Assembly: GCF_013184495.1 (NCBI RefSeq)
Contig: NZ_JAAOIY010000007.1
Span: 1-64,000, forward strand
Length of the DNA stretch: 64,000 nt
Direction of reading: 5' to 3'
DNA from: Sporosarcina jiandibaonis
Lineage (GTDB): Bacteria > Bacillota > Bacilli > Bacillales_A > Planococcaceae
Position 1 is the first letter of the stretch. Each line of letters begins with the position of its first letter. The position numbers and the translations under genes were made by a program. Below the pieces are notes generated by a model. It searched no databases, had not been told where the DNA came from, and saw only the letters and a program-made list of their open reading frames with translations. Shown in pieces: positions 16,718-26,465 of this stretch.

Positions 16718-17121
16718 TATTTATACTTTTCAGCTGTTTCACGCCATGAAAAATAACCTTTTTCTATGGCACGGATTAATAATTCAGCAGTAGCAATATT
16801 TGTTGCTAGCGGGATGCCGTATACATCGCAAAGTCTGAGCAAGGCGCTTACATCTGGCTCGTGGGGCTGTGCAGTTAGCGGGTCCCGAAAGAAAATGATT
16901 AAATCTAACTCTCCCGTCGCAATCATCGCGCCGATTTGTTGGTCGCCTCCCAAAGGCCCGGACATTAATCTATTGATTGAAAGATTCGTTTCAGCCATTA
17001 TTCTTTTTCCAGTTGTACCTGTTGCGTATAATTCAAATTCGGAAAAAATCGGTTCATAAGCAATTGTAAAGTTTACCATTTCATCTTTCTTTTCATCATG
17101 TGCGATTAACGCGATTTTCAT
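16717..17121 (-). CDS. mgsA: Methylglyoxal synthase
   Basis: 134 residues, full length. [10 protein letters not shown] at the N-terminus, GTTGKRI for phosphate binding, [11 protein letters not shown] with the catalytic Asp, and [14 protein letters not shown] with the active-site His are the hallmarks of MgsA. It converts dihydroxyacetone phosphate to methylglyoxal plus phosphate, a bypass that relieves sugar-phosphate stress. In B. subtilis mgsA lies with dapB; here it sits 15 bases downstream of a yhzD-like gene in one minus-strand unit, so its location is unusual. Confidence 0.95.
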   Translation of the reverse strand: MKIALIAHDEKKDEMVNFTIAYEPIFSEFELYATGTTGKRIMAETNLSINRLMSGPLGGDQQIGAMIATGELDLIIFFRDPLTAQPHEPDVSALLRLCDVYGIPLATNIATAELLIRAIEKGYFSWRETAEKYK

Positions 17122-17136
17122 TTGAGCACCTCTTTT

Positions 17137-17322
17137 TTATGAATGGAATAAAAGTAATTTTCCTGATGGTGAAGCTAAACGGTGTGTTGTTTCAAGTAGT
17201 TTTTTCCCTTCAAGGATTATCTGACCTTTTTCTATCGCATCTTCATCGGTTGCCGCTTCTAACGACTCGTCTATAATGATTTTTCCTTTTGGTTCATATG
17301 CTGTCAATTTATATGTTTTCAT
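17137..17322 (-). CDS. yhzD: YhzD-like conserved small protein
   Basis: 61 residues, MKTYKLTAYEPKGK at the start and ASPSGKLLLFH near the end. This matches the size and terminal signatures of the Bacillus YhzD family, which is encoded near yhaR/yhaQ in B. subtilis. It has a strong ribosome site (GGAGGGG) and a TATACT-type -10 upstream. The function is unknown. It probably shares a transcript with mgsA. Confidence 0.75.
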   Translation of the reverse strand: MKTYKLTAYEPKGKIIIDESLEAATDEDAIEKGQIILEGKKLLETTHRLASPSGKLLLFHS

Positions 17323-17393
17323 CTAAATCCCCTCCATATGTATATTGTTTAGTATACTACGAAAGTTCGAAAAAAGAAATTTGTAAAGCGTGC

Positions 17394-17444
17394 TTGACAT
17401 ATAATGTTAAAGTAAAGTAACCTTTACGTAAAGGTTACTTTACT
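17394..17444 (+). promoter_or_regulatory. Promoter (TTGACA) with a 34-bp perfect palindromic operator
   Basis: A consensus -35 TTGACA at 17394-17399 is followed by a perfect 34-bp palindrome. Its left arm AGTAAAGTAACCTTTAC is at 17411-17427 and the exact complement is at 17428-17444. The dyad covers the expected -10 and start region. It lies immediately upstream of the XRE regulator gene, so autorepression by that protein is likely. The arms also contain GTAACCTTTAC as an internal repeat unit. Confidence 0.75.
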
Positions 17445-17474
17445 GAAGGTTGATTAGAAAGGGGGAGTATCGAA

Positions 17475-17672
17475 CTGAAAAACTTGATTAAGGAAAAGCG
17501 GACAGCACGTGGATTGACTCAAGATGAGCTTGCTGAAAAATTGGAAGTTTCACGGCAAACGATTATCTCCCTTGAAAGAGGAAGATATAATCCATCTCTT
17601 CTCCTCGCGTTTAAAATTGCGAAGTTATTCGATTGTCTAATTGAAGATGTATTCACACCTGAGGAGGAATAA
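17475..17672 (+). CDS. XRE-family helix-turn-helix regulator, probable CTG start
   Basis: 65 residues if read from CTG 17475, giving (M)KNLIKEKRTARGLTQDELA, the usual start of these small Cro/CI-type regulators. AAGGGGGA at 17459-17466 is eight bases before that CTG; the next candidate, TTG 17484, would be 17 bases away. The helix-turn-helix is QDELAEKLEVSRQTIISLE, with a C-terminal LFDCLIEDVFTPEEE. This small class typically represses an adjacent membrane transporter operon. It lies 88 bases upstream of the ABC genes. The CTG start is inference from spacing. Confidence 0.8.
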   Translation: MKNLIKEKRTARGLTQDELAEKLEVSRQTIISLERGRYNPSLLLAFKIAKLFDCLIEDVFTPEEE

Positions 17673-17759
17673 GTATGTACGAAAGGTTTGATAATAAATG
17701 AAACTTCAGGGGGATAGATTCGTATAGTTAAAAAGGGGACAGAGGAAAGGGGTAATAAA

Positions 17760-18659
17760 ATGGCTTTACATCTTGAACATGTAACGAAAAAATTCGGTGA
17801 TTTCACCGCTGTCGATGATTTATCATTATCGGTCGGAGATGGAACGATGTACGGATTTCTCGGCGCGAACGGTGCAGGCAAAACGACAACATTCCGGATG
17901 ATTCTAGGGTTGTTGAACGCTACTGACGGTCGGATCACTTGGAATACTGACCCAATTAACTACAAAACAAGTCCTGAAATTGGCTATTTGCCCGAAGAAC
18001 GCGGGTTATATCCCAAAATGAAAGTGGATGAGCAACTCATTTTTCTAGGGCAATTGCGCGGAATGAATAAATCAGATGCAAAAGCGGCCTTGCAAAAATG
18101 GCTCGATCGCATGGAAATTCCTCATTATGCAAATAAAAAGGTTGAGGAACTCTCCAAAGGAAATCAACAAAAAATCCAGGTTATCGCATCCCTTCTTCAT
18201 AATCCGAAATTATTAATCTTAGACGAACCGTTCTCGGGACTAGATCCAGTGAACGTTGAATTATTGAAAGAAGCGATTCTCGAGTTTCGAAACAACGGTG
18301 CGACGATTGTTTTCTCGAGTCACCGGATGGATCATGTCGAGGAACTATGTGAGGAGTTAAGTATTATTCATCATGGCAGGCAAATTGTCAGCGGGACGCT
18401 TCGTGAGGTAAAGCAATCATTCGGAAAGCAGAATGTCCGCATCAATTCGGATAATGATCTATCGAAGCTAGATTCGATTTCAGGCGTGACTTCGGTGAGC
18501 AGATCGATTGAAGGTGCCGTTTATCAAGTCGAATCAGAGCATATCGCCAACACCCTTCTAATTGCAGCACTAGAATCGGGTCCGATTCGCCACTTCGCAA
18601 TTGAAGAACCATCGCTTCAAGACATCTTTATCGAAAAGGTGGGAAAAGCTCATGCGTGA
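17760..18659 (+). CDS. yhaQ: ABC exporter ATP-binding protein (YhaQ/NatA-like)
   Basis: 299 residues. Motifs: Walker A GANGAGKTTT (about 37-46), signature LSKGNQQK, Walker B LLILDEPFSGLDP and H-loop FSSHRMD. The C-terminal extension of about 80 residues is the DUF4162-like region seen in NatA/YhaQ proteins. It energises the ABC-2 type permease encoded by the overlapping next gene. B. subtilis YhaQP resembles the Na+ exporter NatAB, but the substrate is not established. It is probably controlled by the preceding XRE regulator. Confidence 0.9.
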   Translation: MALHLEHVTKKFGDFTAVDDLSLSVGDGTMYGFLGANGAGKTTTFRMILGLLNATDGRITWNTDPINYKTSPEIGYLPEERGLYPKMKVDEQLIFLGQLRGMNKSDAKAALQKWLDRMEIPHYANKKVEELSKGNQQKIQVIASLLHNPKLLILDEPFSGLDPVNVELLKEAILEFRNNGATIVFSSHRMDHVEELCEELSIIHHGRQIVSGTLREVKQSFGKQNVRINSDNDLSKLDSISGVTSVSRSIEGAVYQVESEHIANTLLIAALESGPIRHFAIEEPSLQDIFIEKVGKAHA

Positions 18660-19908
18660 ATTTATGATTATTTTTAAGCAAGCCTTTGTGACGAAAGGAA
18701 AGACTAAATCATTTATTCTAACGACAGCAATAATGATCGCAGCTGTATTTTTATTTGCAAATATGATTTCGATCATTGATTCCGTTAAGGAAATGACTGG
18801 TGGAATCGAAGATGAACTCTATGTTGTTGATGAAAGCGGTGAACTGAGTGATTCGTTGAAAGAGAAGTTGGATGCTACGAATAGCGGCATCGTTGTTAAA
18901 ACAACGAATGAATCAGAAAAAGCCTTAACAGAAAAAGTTTCGAGTGAAGAAATAAACTCATTCCTCATAATTGGATTGGATACAGAGAACACGATCCAAG
19001 CAAACTACACCTCGTTGAGTGCACTTGATTTCGGCCGTTCCGCGATGATTATGGAAGCTTTGCAGTCAATCCAATCGGAACTGAAAGCAGAGCAGCTATC
19101 GCTTTCGGCAGAACAACTGCAAACATTATTTTCTCCTATTCATTTTGAGCAACATTCAGTTTCGACCACGACGAAGTCTGAGGAAGAGTTGAGTGAGGCG
19201 CGAGGACTCGTTTATATACTTGTATTCCTGATTTACTTTACCGTTATTTTTTATTCAAACATGATTGCTACTGAAGTCGCAACGGAGAAATCATCTCGTG
19301 TAATGGAAATTCTTATATCAAGCATTTCTCCGGTTAAGCATATGTTTGCCAAGGTTTTAGGAATCGGATCGCTCGGTCTCGTCCAAATGATGCTTTTAGG
19401 GATTGCTGGATTCATAGCAGTGAAAACATCTGCTTCGAATATGGTAGAAGGGGTTACCTCTTTTTTCGGATTTTCAAATTTAAGCATTTCTACCATCGTT
19501 TTCGCGGTCATCTTCTTTTTGCTGGGCTATTTCTTATATGCAACGGTCGCCGCGCTTTTGGGATCACTCGTTAGCCGAACAGAAGACGTGCAACAGGCGA
19601 TAATGCCGATCATGATTCTAGTGATTTTGGCGTTCATGATTGCGATGCCTGGACTTACAAATCCGGAACTTGTTTTTCTTAAATATGCATCCTATGTACC
19701 GTTTTTTGCGCCGCTCGTCATGTTTTTGCGCGTCGGCATGTTGGATTTACCACTATGGGAACCGTTACTGTCCATTGCGATTATGCTCGTGACAATTTCC
19801 ATTTTAGGCGTTTTCGGTGCTCGTGTTTACAGGGGCGGCGTACTCATGTATGGTCCTTCGCGTTCATTGAAAGATATCAAAAAAGCGATTCAGCTAGGAA
19901 AAGAATAA
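18652..19908 (+). CDS. yhaP: ABC-2 type exporter permease (YhaP/NatB-like)
   Basis: 418 residues from ATG 18652, overlapping the yhaQ stop by eight bases; the frame is open further upstream only inside yhaQ. One N-terminal helix (about 20-40), a large extracytoplasmic domain (about 45-185) and five C-terminal helices give the NatB/YhaP layout. EVATEKSSRVMEILISS is the conserved cytoplasmic segment of this permease class. It forms the membrane channel for the YhaQ ATPase. Confidence 0.88.
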   Translation: MREFMIIFKQAFVTKGKTKSFILTTAIMIAAVFLFANMISIIDSVKEMTGGIEDELYVVDESGELSDSLKEKLDATNSGIVVKTTNESEKALTEKVSSEEINSFLIIGLDTENTIQANYTSLSALDFGRSAMIMEALQSIQSELKAEQLSLSAEQLQTLFSPIHFEQHSVSTTTKSEEELSEARGLVYILVFLIYFTVIFYSNMIATEVATEKSSRVMEILISSISPVKHMFAKVLGIGSLGLVQMMLLGIAGFIAVKTSASNMVEGVTSFFGFSNLSISTIVFAVIFFLLGYFLYATVAALLGSLVSRTEDVQQAIMPIMILVILAFMIAMPGLTNPELVFLKYASYVPFFAPLVMFLRVGMLDLPLWEPLLSIAIMLVTISILGVFGARVYRGGVLMYGPSRSLKDIKKAIQLGKE

Positions 19909-19915
19909 AATGTAA

Positions 19916-19952
19916 AATAAGACTTCCAAAACTTCGCGAAGTCTTATTTTTT
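19916..19952 (+). terminator. Terminator after yhaP
   Basis: AATAAGACTTC (19916-19926) and GAAGTCTTATT (19938-19948) form a perfect 11-bp stem followed by TTTT. Confidence 0.9.
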
Positions 19953-19998
19953 GTGGTAAAATAGGAACAAGTATTCGTTTTTAGAAGGAGGGGTTAAT

Positions 19999-21210
19999 TT
20001 GTCGATGATTCGTTTTCTTCATGCTGCTGATTTACATTTAGATAGTCCGTTTAAAGGGATGACGGGGATGCAGGCAGATCAGTTGGCAAGTTTGCGCAAT
20101 AGTACTTTTAAAGCGTTTGAACGACTGATTGAGCACGCACTTTATTCAAAACCGGATTTCGTTCTTATTGTCGGGGATATCTATGACGGAGAAGATCGAA
20201 GTTTGCGAGCGCAGTTGAAATTCCAAGAGGGCATGGAAAAACTTAACGAGGCGCATATTCCTGTAGTAATGTCATATGGGAATCATGATCATTTAGGCGG
20301 AAGATGGACAAGATTCGAATTGCCGCAGAATGTCCACGTACTTTCGGGAAACGTTGAACAAATCGAGCTCAATATTCGCGGTGAACAAGTGAGTGTTTAC
20401 GGTTTTAGTTATAATGAGCGCCATGTCAGGGAATCGATGATTAGGAATTACCCTGTTGCGGAAAACGGAACGGGATTTCATATCGGCATGCTGCATGGGA
20501 GTTTGGCTGGGGATGAAACGCATGCGGTTTATGCCCCGTTTACAAAAGAGGAATTACTGCAAAAGCATTATGACTATTGGGCGCTCGGTCATATTCATTT
20601 ACGCCAGCAACTGCACTCGGAGCCACCAATCGTATATCCAGGAAATATTCAAGGGCGACATCGGAATGAGCGCGGTGTAAAAGGGTTCTATGAAGTGAGC
20701 CTTTCGAAAACCGAATCGGCACTTAACTTCATCCAGACGTCTGAAATAGTCTTCGAGCGGATCGATATATCGTGTACAGGAATTCGCCATGCAAATGAAT
20801 GGATAGAAATCTGCAAGGAATCGATAGACTCTTTTGAAGAAGAACATGGCTCAGGAATAATTGAACTAACGATGACTGATGTAGACCAGGAAACAGCTGC
20901 TATGTTCAATCAAACACCCGTTGAAGAGTGGCTCGATGTACTTCGTGAAGTGACCCGAGAACGAGAATCATTTGTCTGGGTACAATCCCTATCATTCGAA
21001 AAAAAATACGCGGTGACAGCCGCAGGGGCATTAGAACAGTCTGTATTTAGTATGATAGACGGTTGGAATGATGAGGAATGGAAAGAGATTTTAAATGATG
21101 TCTACCAACACACGCGCGGCGTGAAGTATTTACCTATTTTAAGTGAAAATGACATAGAGGAAGTAAAAGAGAAAGCTAAGGCGATCATGGCAAATGAGGT
21201 GGCTTTATGA
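19999..21210 (+). CDS. yhaO: YhaO, SbcD/Mre11-type metallophosphoesterase
   Basis: 403 residues from TTG 19999, six bases after AAGGAGGGG. The calcineurin-like nuclease motifs are in order: HAADLHLDSPF (about 8-18), VGDIYDGED, YGNHDHLGG and ALGHIHLRQ. These coordinate two metal ions in Mre11/SbcD nucleases. The gene overlaps yhaN by four bases, which is the usual SbcD-SbcC-like pairing, so a DNA-repair exonuclease complex is inferred. Confidence 0.9.
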   Translation: MSMIRFLHAADLHLDSPFKGMTGMQADQLASLRNSTFKAFERLIEHALYSKPDFVLIVGDIYDGEDRSLRAQLKFQEGMEKLNEAHIPVVMSYGNHDHLGGRWTRFELPQNVHVLSGNVEQIELNIRGEQVSVYGFSYNERHVRESMIRNYPVAENGTGFHIGMLHGSLAGDETHAVYAPFTKEELLQKHYDYWALGHIHLRQQLHSEPPIVYPGNIQGRHRNERGVKGFYEVSLSKTESALNFIQTSEIVFERIDISCTGIRHANEWIEICKESIDSFEEEHGSGIIELTMTDVDQETAAMFNQTPVEEWLDVLREVTRERESFVWVQSLSFEKKYAVTAAGALEQSVFSMIDGWNDEEWKEILNDVYQHTRGVKYLPILSENDIEEVKEKAKAIMANEVAL

Positions 21211-24092
21211 AGATTGAAAAGTTGCTTATTTATGGGTTCGGCAAACATGAAAATGTCTCGATCAATTTTAGTTCCGACTTGAATATTGTGTATGGCTTGA
21301 ATGAAGCCGGAAAAACGACCATCCAACAGTTCATTCTTCATGTTTTATTTGGTTTTCCGCAAAGAAATAGCGGTTCATTACGCTATGAGCCTAAATCAGG
21401 CGGGAAGTACGGTGGCCAAATTCAGTTAGTAGATCAGCTTTATGGACGCTGCACGATTGAACGCATCCGAGGGAAATCTTCAGGGGATGTCAAGGTTCAT
21501 TTTGAAGATGGGACAACAGGCGGGGAAGAGGAATTAAAAGTTCTTTTAAGACATTATAATCGCGCTTCATTTGAATCGATTTTTTCATTTTCCTTGCTTC
21601 AATTGCAAAGTTTCGAAAAAATGGATGAAGATGAGCTAAGCCGAACCTTATTGGCCTCGGGGACGACAGGTGTTGATAGCCTGATTCAACTTGAAAAACG
21701 AATGGAAACGGAAATGGGCGAGTTGTTTAAAAAGTCGGGAAGGGTTCCAAAAATGAACCTTAAAATGAAAGAGCTCCGCGAACTTGAAGTTTCCCTAAAA
21801 GAAGAACAAGAAAAAGTGGAAGAATATGCGCCGTCCATTTCCAGAATCCACGAAATTGAAGAACAACTAGCTTCACTGCGAAATCAGGACAGCAATCATC
21901 GCAAACAACTGGAACAGCTTGCACTTCACCGACAACGATTGCCATTACAACTGAAAATGGAAGCCCTCCAACAACAATTAGAGCGGCTTGGAAGAACAAG
22001 TTTCCCTGCAGACGGTATACGCCGTCTGGAGTCGACAACTGGTAAATTAATTGAAGCGAAAGCGGCTAAACATAGAATTGAACAAGAGATTGCAGAGTTG
22101 AGTACGCGCTTGCCGAAAAACAATCACGATGACCAACTATCTAAGATCGACGGCTTATTAGCGAAAGAGTCAGAGTGGCACGGATGGCGTTCTACCAAAA
22201 CTTCCTTAAGCGATGAGATACGCCGTTTAGAAAGTTTGAAACAACGATTGCTTGATCGGCTCGGGATTAAAAGTGATGATGGTTATCAAATCATAATCGA
22301 AGCAGATGTTTCTCTTCGTAAAGAAGAAGAAATGCACGAACTTCTAAATGAATTAACGAGGTTGAACAACCAAATCGACTTTGCTGAAAAACAGTATGCG
22401 ATGGTAGAAAACGAGGCGGAACAAGTGCATGCGCAACTTGAGTCATTGCCGACACCATCCGTTGAAGAACTCAAACAAGCCGAAGAATGGCCAAAAATTC
22501 AGCAACAATTAGCTGAGGCCAAGGCATATATATCGTTTAATAAACACGCTGAAAAAGAGAGTAAATCAAAGTTACTTCCGGTAGGATTGTTATTGATTGC
22601 TATCGCGTTTGTCGGCTACGGGATAATCCAGCAGCAATGGTATTCTGTTATTTTAGGTGCGATTATTGGTGGAATCGGTACATTCATGTATTCTAAAAAG
22701 GGCGATTCCGATGATTCAAAGCTCGCCGAAATGGAAAGCTTTGTTTCTGCTCACGCCCATAAAGAACTGGAAATGAAACAACTATCGGACCGAATTGAAT
22801 TTCATGCACGTGAAAAGAATCGAATTGAAGAAGCTATTCATGCACTTAGGTTAAAAGCTGAAACAATTAAATCAGAGCTCGATCGTTTGTCTAGCCAAAG
22901 GCGTCAAACTGAGGTGCGTTTTGATGAATTCATTGGCGCATATGGTTTTGACGGACTTCCATCTCCAGGAATTATTCCGGAGTTATTTCGCATGATCCGA
23001 GAAGTGCAAGAAATTGGTCGAGAAATGAAAGACGCCATTCAACTGCAGAGTTCTATTAAAGCAAAGCTAGATCACCGACATGAAGACATTCAACATGTTT
23101 TGCAATCAGCCGTTTCGGCGGATAGTTTATATGAGGTGTTGCGCAATACTTTTATTCAGTTGAAAGAAAAAGTCGAAACAAAAAAATCGCTAAAGATAAG
23201 AATTGAACGAATTAAGCCTTCTTTAGTCGAAACAAATGAACTGATTGATTCACTCGAAGCAAACTTGCAAGCGCTGTTGAAAGAAGCTGGTGCCGAAACG
23301 GAAGAGGACTTTTACAGGGCTTATGATCTTCACCAAGAAGCAATCCGGTTAAAAGAACAGGTAGCGGCGTTAGAATCGCAAATTACAGCAAGCGGTCCGG
23401 GATATTTTGAAGAACGGATAACAGAAAATGAAATTGTAACTAAAATGACCTATCATGAGACTGAGTTGTCGATAATCGCGGATGAAGTCCATTCGTTAAT
23501 TAATGAAAAAGCGGCACTTGTGAATAAAACAGAAAAACTGCTAACAGACGAAACATATGGTCAGTTACTTCAACTCTTTGAAATTAAGAAAGCAGAACTT
23601 GCGGAGCTTGCAAAAGAATGGTCTGCGAGAAAAGCAATTAGCGAAGCCATCAATCGAACGATGATGGAATTAAAAGAAAAGAAATTACCAGAAGTTCTTC
23701 AGCATGCAGAGCAGCTGTTTAAAGAGCTGACGGATGGTAAGTATACTGCGCTTATTATAACGGAAAAAGGGACATTCGAAGTTCTATCAGGAAATGGCAT
23801 GCGGTATCCAATTATTGAACTTAGCCAGGCGACGAAAGAACAAGCATATATATCATTGCGACTAGCACTGGCGGCATCGATTTTAGAAACAGCTCCATTC
23901 CCGATTATCATGGATGATCCATTTGTTCACTTTGACGAAGAGCGACTATCGCGTATGATGAAATTAGTAGAATCTGCACGGGCTCATCAATTTATTTATT
24001 TTACATGTCATAAAAAAATGAAAGATCATTGGGTGGATGCTACAATAATTAACGTTTCAGAAATTGGAAGCGAACAGGGGGCGGTTGTTTAA
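21207..24092 (+). CDS. yhaN: YhaN, SbcC/Rad50-like AAA ATPase with a membrane hairpin
   Basis: 961 residues. N-terminal Walker [13 protein letters not shown] (about 29-40) and C-terminal [15 protein letters not shown] form the split ATPase head. Between them are long coiled-coil stretches rich in Glu, Lys and Gln. In the middle, about residues 450-490, two hydrophobic helices ([19 protein letters not shown] and [15 protein letters not shown]) are unusual for Rad50 proteins but known in the YhaN family. Partner of YhaO by 4-base overlap. The role is probably DNA-end processing; direct function in B. subtilis is poorly defined. Confidence 0.88.
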   Translation: MKIEKLLIYGFGKHENVSINFSSDLNIVYGLNEAGKTTIQQFILHVLFGFPQRNSGSLRYEPKSGGKYGGQIQLVDQLYGRCTIERIRGKSSGDVKVHFEDGTTGGEEELKVLLRHYNRASFESIFSFSLLQLQSFEKMDEDELSRTLLASGTTGVDSLIQLEKRMETEMGELFKKSGRVPKMNLKMKELRELEVSLKEEQEKVEEYAPSISRIHEIEEQLASLRNQDSNHRKQLEQLALHRQRLPLQLKMEALQQQLERLGRTSFPADGIRRLESTTGKLIEAKAAKHRIEQEIAELSTRLPKNNHDDQLSKIDGLLAKESEWHGWRSTKTSLSDEIRRLESLKQRLLDRLGIKSDDGYQIIIEADVSLRKEEEMHELLNELTRLNNQIDFAEKQYAMVENEAEQVHAQLESLPTPSVEELKQAEEWPKIQQQLAEAKAYISFNKHAEKESKSKLLPVGLLLIAIAFVGYGIIQQQWYSVILGAIIGGIGTFMYSKKGDSDDSKLAEMESFVSAHAHKELEMKQLSDRIEFHAREKNRIEEAIHALRLKAETIKSELDRLSSQRRQTEVRFDEFIGAYGFDGLPSPGIIPELFRMIREVQEIGREMKDAIQLQSSIKAKLDHRHEDIQHVLQSAVSADSLYEVLRNTFIQLKEKVETKKSLKIRIERIKPSLVETNELIDSLEANLQALLKEAGAETEEDFYRAYDLHQEAIRLKEQVAALESQITASGPGYFEERITENEIVTKMTYHETELSIIADEVHSLINEKAALVNKTEKLLTDETYGQLLQLFEIKKAELAELAKEWSARKAISEAINRTMMELKEKKLPEVLQHAEQLFKELTDGKYTALIITEKGTFEVLSGNGMRYPIIELSQATKEQAYISLRLALAASILETAPFPIIMDDPFVHFDEERLSRMMKLVESARAHQFIYFTCHKKMKDHWVDATIINVSEIGSEQGAVV

Positions 24093-25030
24093 TGAAGAAG
24101 TTACTCGACTACAAAGTAGGCGAAACAATAGATCTTTATCTATTGATCAAGCAGTCTACTAAAGGTGTTACAACCCAAGGAAGTCCATTTATGACCCTTA
24201 TTTTGCAAGATAAAAGCGGGGACTTGGAAGCGAAGTTATGGGATACGACGGATGAGCATATGAAACTATACCCTGCGTCAACAATCGTTAAAGTAGGCGC
24301 AGATATTCATGAATATCGCGGGAAAAATCAATTGCGTATTAAAAGTATACGCCCAATTAAAGAAACAGAAAATGTGACGATTTCTGATCTTGTACCTTCA
24401 GCCGCAAAAAGTAAAGAAGTATTGCATGAAGAGCTGATGGCGTTTTTCTTTGAAATGGAAAACCCGAAAATACAACGGATTACGCGTCATTTATTGAAAA
24501 AACATGAAGCGGCGTTTTTGACATACCCGGCTGCAACTAGAAATCACCACGACTACGTTTCTGGATTAATCGACCATGTTGTTTCAATGTTGAAATTGGG
24601 AAAATCGTTGGCCGAATTATACCCGTCCTTGAATAAGGATTTATTGTATGCTGGAATTATTCTGCATGATATTGGTAAAGTGATTGAACTATCCGGACCT
24701 GTCGGGACGCAATATACGCTTGAAGGAAATCTGATCGGACATATTTCAATTATGGTCAATGAAATTTCAAAAGCGGCAGATGAACTTGAAGTTACGGGAG
24801 AAGAAGTCATGCTCTTGCAACATATGGTCTTATCCCATCACGGAAAAGAAGAATGGGGCAGCCCGAAACGTCCGATGTTAAAAGAAGCGGAAATCCTTCA
24901 CTACATCGATAATATCGATGCGAAAATGAATATGTTGGACCGCGCACTTGGCAAGACGAAACCCGGGGAGTTTTCTGAACGAATTTTCCCGCTTGATAAT
25001 CGTTCGTTTTATAAGCCGACATTTGAGTGA
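24092..25030 (+). CDS. yhaM: 3'-5' exoribonuclease YhaM
   Basis: 312 residues. An N-terminal OB-fold (about 15-100; [24 protein letters not shown]) is followed by an HD domain with [12 protein letters not shown] and LHDIGK (about 185-195). YhaM degrades single-stranded RNA (and DNA) 3' to 5' with Mn2+ and contributes to mRNA turnover. The start codon overlaps the yhaN stop by one base, completing the yhaO-yhaN-yhaM operon seen in B. subtilis. Confidence 0.93.
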   Translation: MKKLLDYKVGETIDLYLLIKQSTKGVTTQGSPFMTLILQDKSGDLEAKLWDTTDEHMKLYPASTIVKVGADIHEYRGKNQLRIKSIRPIKETENVTISDLVPSAAKSKEVLHEELMAFFFEMENPKIQRITRHLLKKHEAAFLTYPAATRNHHDYVSGLIDHVVSMLKLGKSLAELYPSLNKDLLYAGIILHDIGKVIELSGPVGTQYTLEGNLIGHISIMVNEISKAADELEVTGEEVMLLQHMVLSHHGKEEWGSPKRPMLKEAEILHYIDNIDAKMNMLDRALGKTKPGEFSERIFPLDNRSFYKPTFE

Positions 25031-25051
25031 AAAAATGCATAATAAGATAAT

Positions 25052-25082
25052 AAAAAGGCTATCCACATTGGATAGCCTTTTT
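25052..25082. terminator. Bidirectional terminator between yhaM and prsA
   Basis: AAAAAGGCTATCC (25052-25064) pairs perfectly with GGATAGCCTTTTT (25070-25082), giving T tracts in both directions. Confidence 0.92.
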
Positions 25083-25092
25083 GAATGAAGTC

Positions 25093-25956
25093 TTATTTTT
25101 CGGTTCCTTGCCAGTTTTCAAGTACTGATTTAAACGTTTCGTCTTTCAAGTCAACATCGACTTTTTTTACAAGGTTAGAAAGTTTCTCTTCAAACAATTG
25201 TTTCTGAAGCCCGTTTTCAATACCTGGTTTCAACTCTTCATATGTTTCCTTAAGTTCCACTTCACGTGTTTCAGTAACTTCGATAACATGGTAGCCGAAG
25301 CTTGTTTTAACAGGTTCACTCAGTTCATTTTCTGGAAGGTCAAATGCCGCATCTTCAAACTCTGGAACCATTTTTCCAGGACCGAACCATCCCAAGTCTC
25401 CACCGGTTTCTTTCGCGACAGGTTCAGTCGAATATTCTTTGGCAAGTTCAGTGAAATCTCCGCCATCTTTTAATTTTGCAATGACTTCATTAGCAGTTTT
25501 CTCGTCATCTACTAGAATATGACGAGCATGTATTTCTTTTTTCATTTTCTCGTATTCTTCTTTAATTTGTTCCTCTGGCACTTCATCTAAAGATTCAATT
25601 AATTTTTCATTAAGTACTTTCATTTCGACCTGTTGTTCAAAAAACTCTTCTGTCCAGTTTTGTTGTTTAAGAAATGCTTCGAAGTTCTCGCCATAGTTTT
25701 CTTTTTGCTCATCAATTGCATCTTTTAATTCTTTATCGGAAACATTGTATTCGTTAGAAATTGCTTTTTTAAGTAATAAATTTTCAAAGGCTTGAGCACC
25801 TACAGACCCCTTCATCTCATTGTATAAATCAGCTTTAGTTACATTTCCAGCTTTTGTTGAAGCAATGATTTCATTGTCTGTAGCATTTTTATCGCTACAT
25901 GCGGAAAGTGCAACAATAGAAGCGGTTAATGTTAGTGCAAGCATTGTTTTTCTCAT
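25093..25956 (-). CDS. prsA: Foldase lipoprotein PrsA (parvulin-type PPIase)
   Basis: 287 residues. A lipoprotein signal with lipobox LSAC (Cys20) directs it to the outer face of the membrane. The parvulin domain (about 137-230) starts HARHILVDDEKTANEVIAK, with GGDLGWFGPGKM and FGYHVIEV. N- and C-terminal helical regions form the chaperone part. PrsA assists folding of secreted proteins and penicillin-binding proteins and is essential in B. subtilis. A good promoter lies just upstream. It is convergent with yhaM. Confidence 0.95.
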   Translation of the reverse strand: MRKTMLALTLTASIVALSACSDKNATDNEIIASTKAGNVTKADLYNEMKGSVGAQAFENLLLKKAISNEYNVSDKELKDAIDEQKENYGENFEAFLKQQNWTEEFFEQQVEMKVLNEKLIESLDEVPEEQIKEEYEKMKKEIHARHILVDDEKTANEVIAKLKDGGDFTELAKEYSTEPVAKETGGDLGWFGPGKMVPEFEDAAFDLPENELSEPVKTSFGYHVIEVTETREVELKETYEELKPGIENGLQKQLFEEKLSNLVKKVDVDLKDETFKSVLENWQGTEK

Positions 25957-25993
25957 ATGTAATCTCCCCTAAATTTAATGTGCAACAGTTGAT

Positions 25994-26022
25994 ACTATAC
26001 CATAAATTCAGACTTAAAACAA
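25994..26022 (-). promoter_or_regulatory. SigA-type promoter of prsA
   Basis: On the minus strand TTGTTT (26022-26017) and TATAGT (25999-25994) are separated by 17 bases, with an extended TGG before the -10. The prsA start is 38 bases further on. Confidence 0.6.
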
Positions 26023-26065
26023 AAAGTGCTGTCGGTTATTTGCCTACGAACCCTTACAGGGTGTG

Positions 26066-26074
26066 CATACGATA
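26066..26074 (+). promoter_or_regulatory. Sporulation-type (SigK/SigE) -10 element upstream of sscA
   Basis: CATACGATA matches the CATANNNTA -10 consensus of mother-cell sigma factors. A suitable AC-containing -35 lies about 15-17 bases upstream, but it is not clear-cut. The ribosome site of the small coat peptide follows almost at once, giving a very short leader. Confidence 0.5.
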
Positions 26075-26096
26075 AAGAGAGAGAGGGGGTGCTCCC

Positions 26097-26189
26097 GTGA
26101 GCGGATATAACCATGGTACTTCAGGTTTTGCGTTAATTGTAGTGTTGTTTATTCTATTGATTATTGTCGGTGCAGCTTTCGTGTATTAA
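26097..26189 (+). CDS. sscA: SscA/YjcZ-family small spore coat assembly peptide
   Basis: 30 residues from GTG 26097, seven bases after AGAGGGGG. The peptide starts MSGYNHGTSGFALIVVLFIL and continues LIIVGAAFVY: a short Gly/Tyr-rich head and a single hydrophobic helix. This is the YjcZ/SscA family pattern. In B. subtilis SscA (YhzE), encoded in this same neighbourhood near prsA and hpr, is needed for assembly of several coat proteins. A mother-cell-type -10 and a terminator directly downstream make it a monocistronic sporulation gene. Confidence 0.8.
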   Translation: MSGYNHGTSGFALIVVLFILLIIVGAAFVY

Positions 26190-26198
26190 GTAAAAATG

Positions 26199-26237
26199 AA
26201 AAAGTCCAGCTTCCCGAATGGGGTGCTGGACTTTTTC
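26199..26237 (+). terminator. Terminator after sscA
   Basis: AAAAAGTCCAGC (26199-26210) pairs with GCTGGACTTTTT (26225-26236). It can also serve the minus-strand gene downstream. Confidence 0.9.
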
Positions 26238-26279
26238 AATATCTGTTTCAGAAAGGACAATAAATCCATTCCATATTTT

Positions 26280-26465
26280 TTATACTGCCAAAAGGACTTC
26301 AACAAAAAATGAGAGCATTAATATTGTAATAAGAATATTAACAGTCGTAAAAATTTTCGTTTGTTTTTCTTCGGGGATTTCCCTTGTTGTGCAAAGTATA
26401 AATGTCATTCTATTTATTTGATATAAGTAAAATAATGAGAATAGAACTGTTACTACAAGGATCAA
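26280..26465 (-). CDS. Small two-helix membrane protein, unknown function
   Basis: 61 residues if started at TTG 26465. The choice rests on a strong GGGGAGG at 26480-26474, eight bases upstream. The longer frame from ATG 26489 would translate through that ribosome site. Two hydrophobic segments (about 2-22 and 37-58) flank a polar loop with REIPEEKQTK. I do not recognise the family. It lies between sscA and hpr on the same strand as hpr, but separated from it by about 85 bases. Confidence 0.6.
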   Translation of the reverse strand: MILVVTVLFSLFYLYQINRMTFILCTTREIPEEKQTKIFTTVNILITILMLSFFVEVLLAV

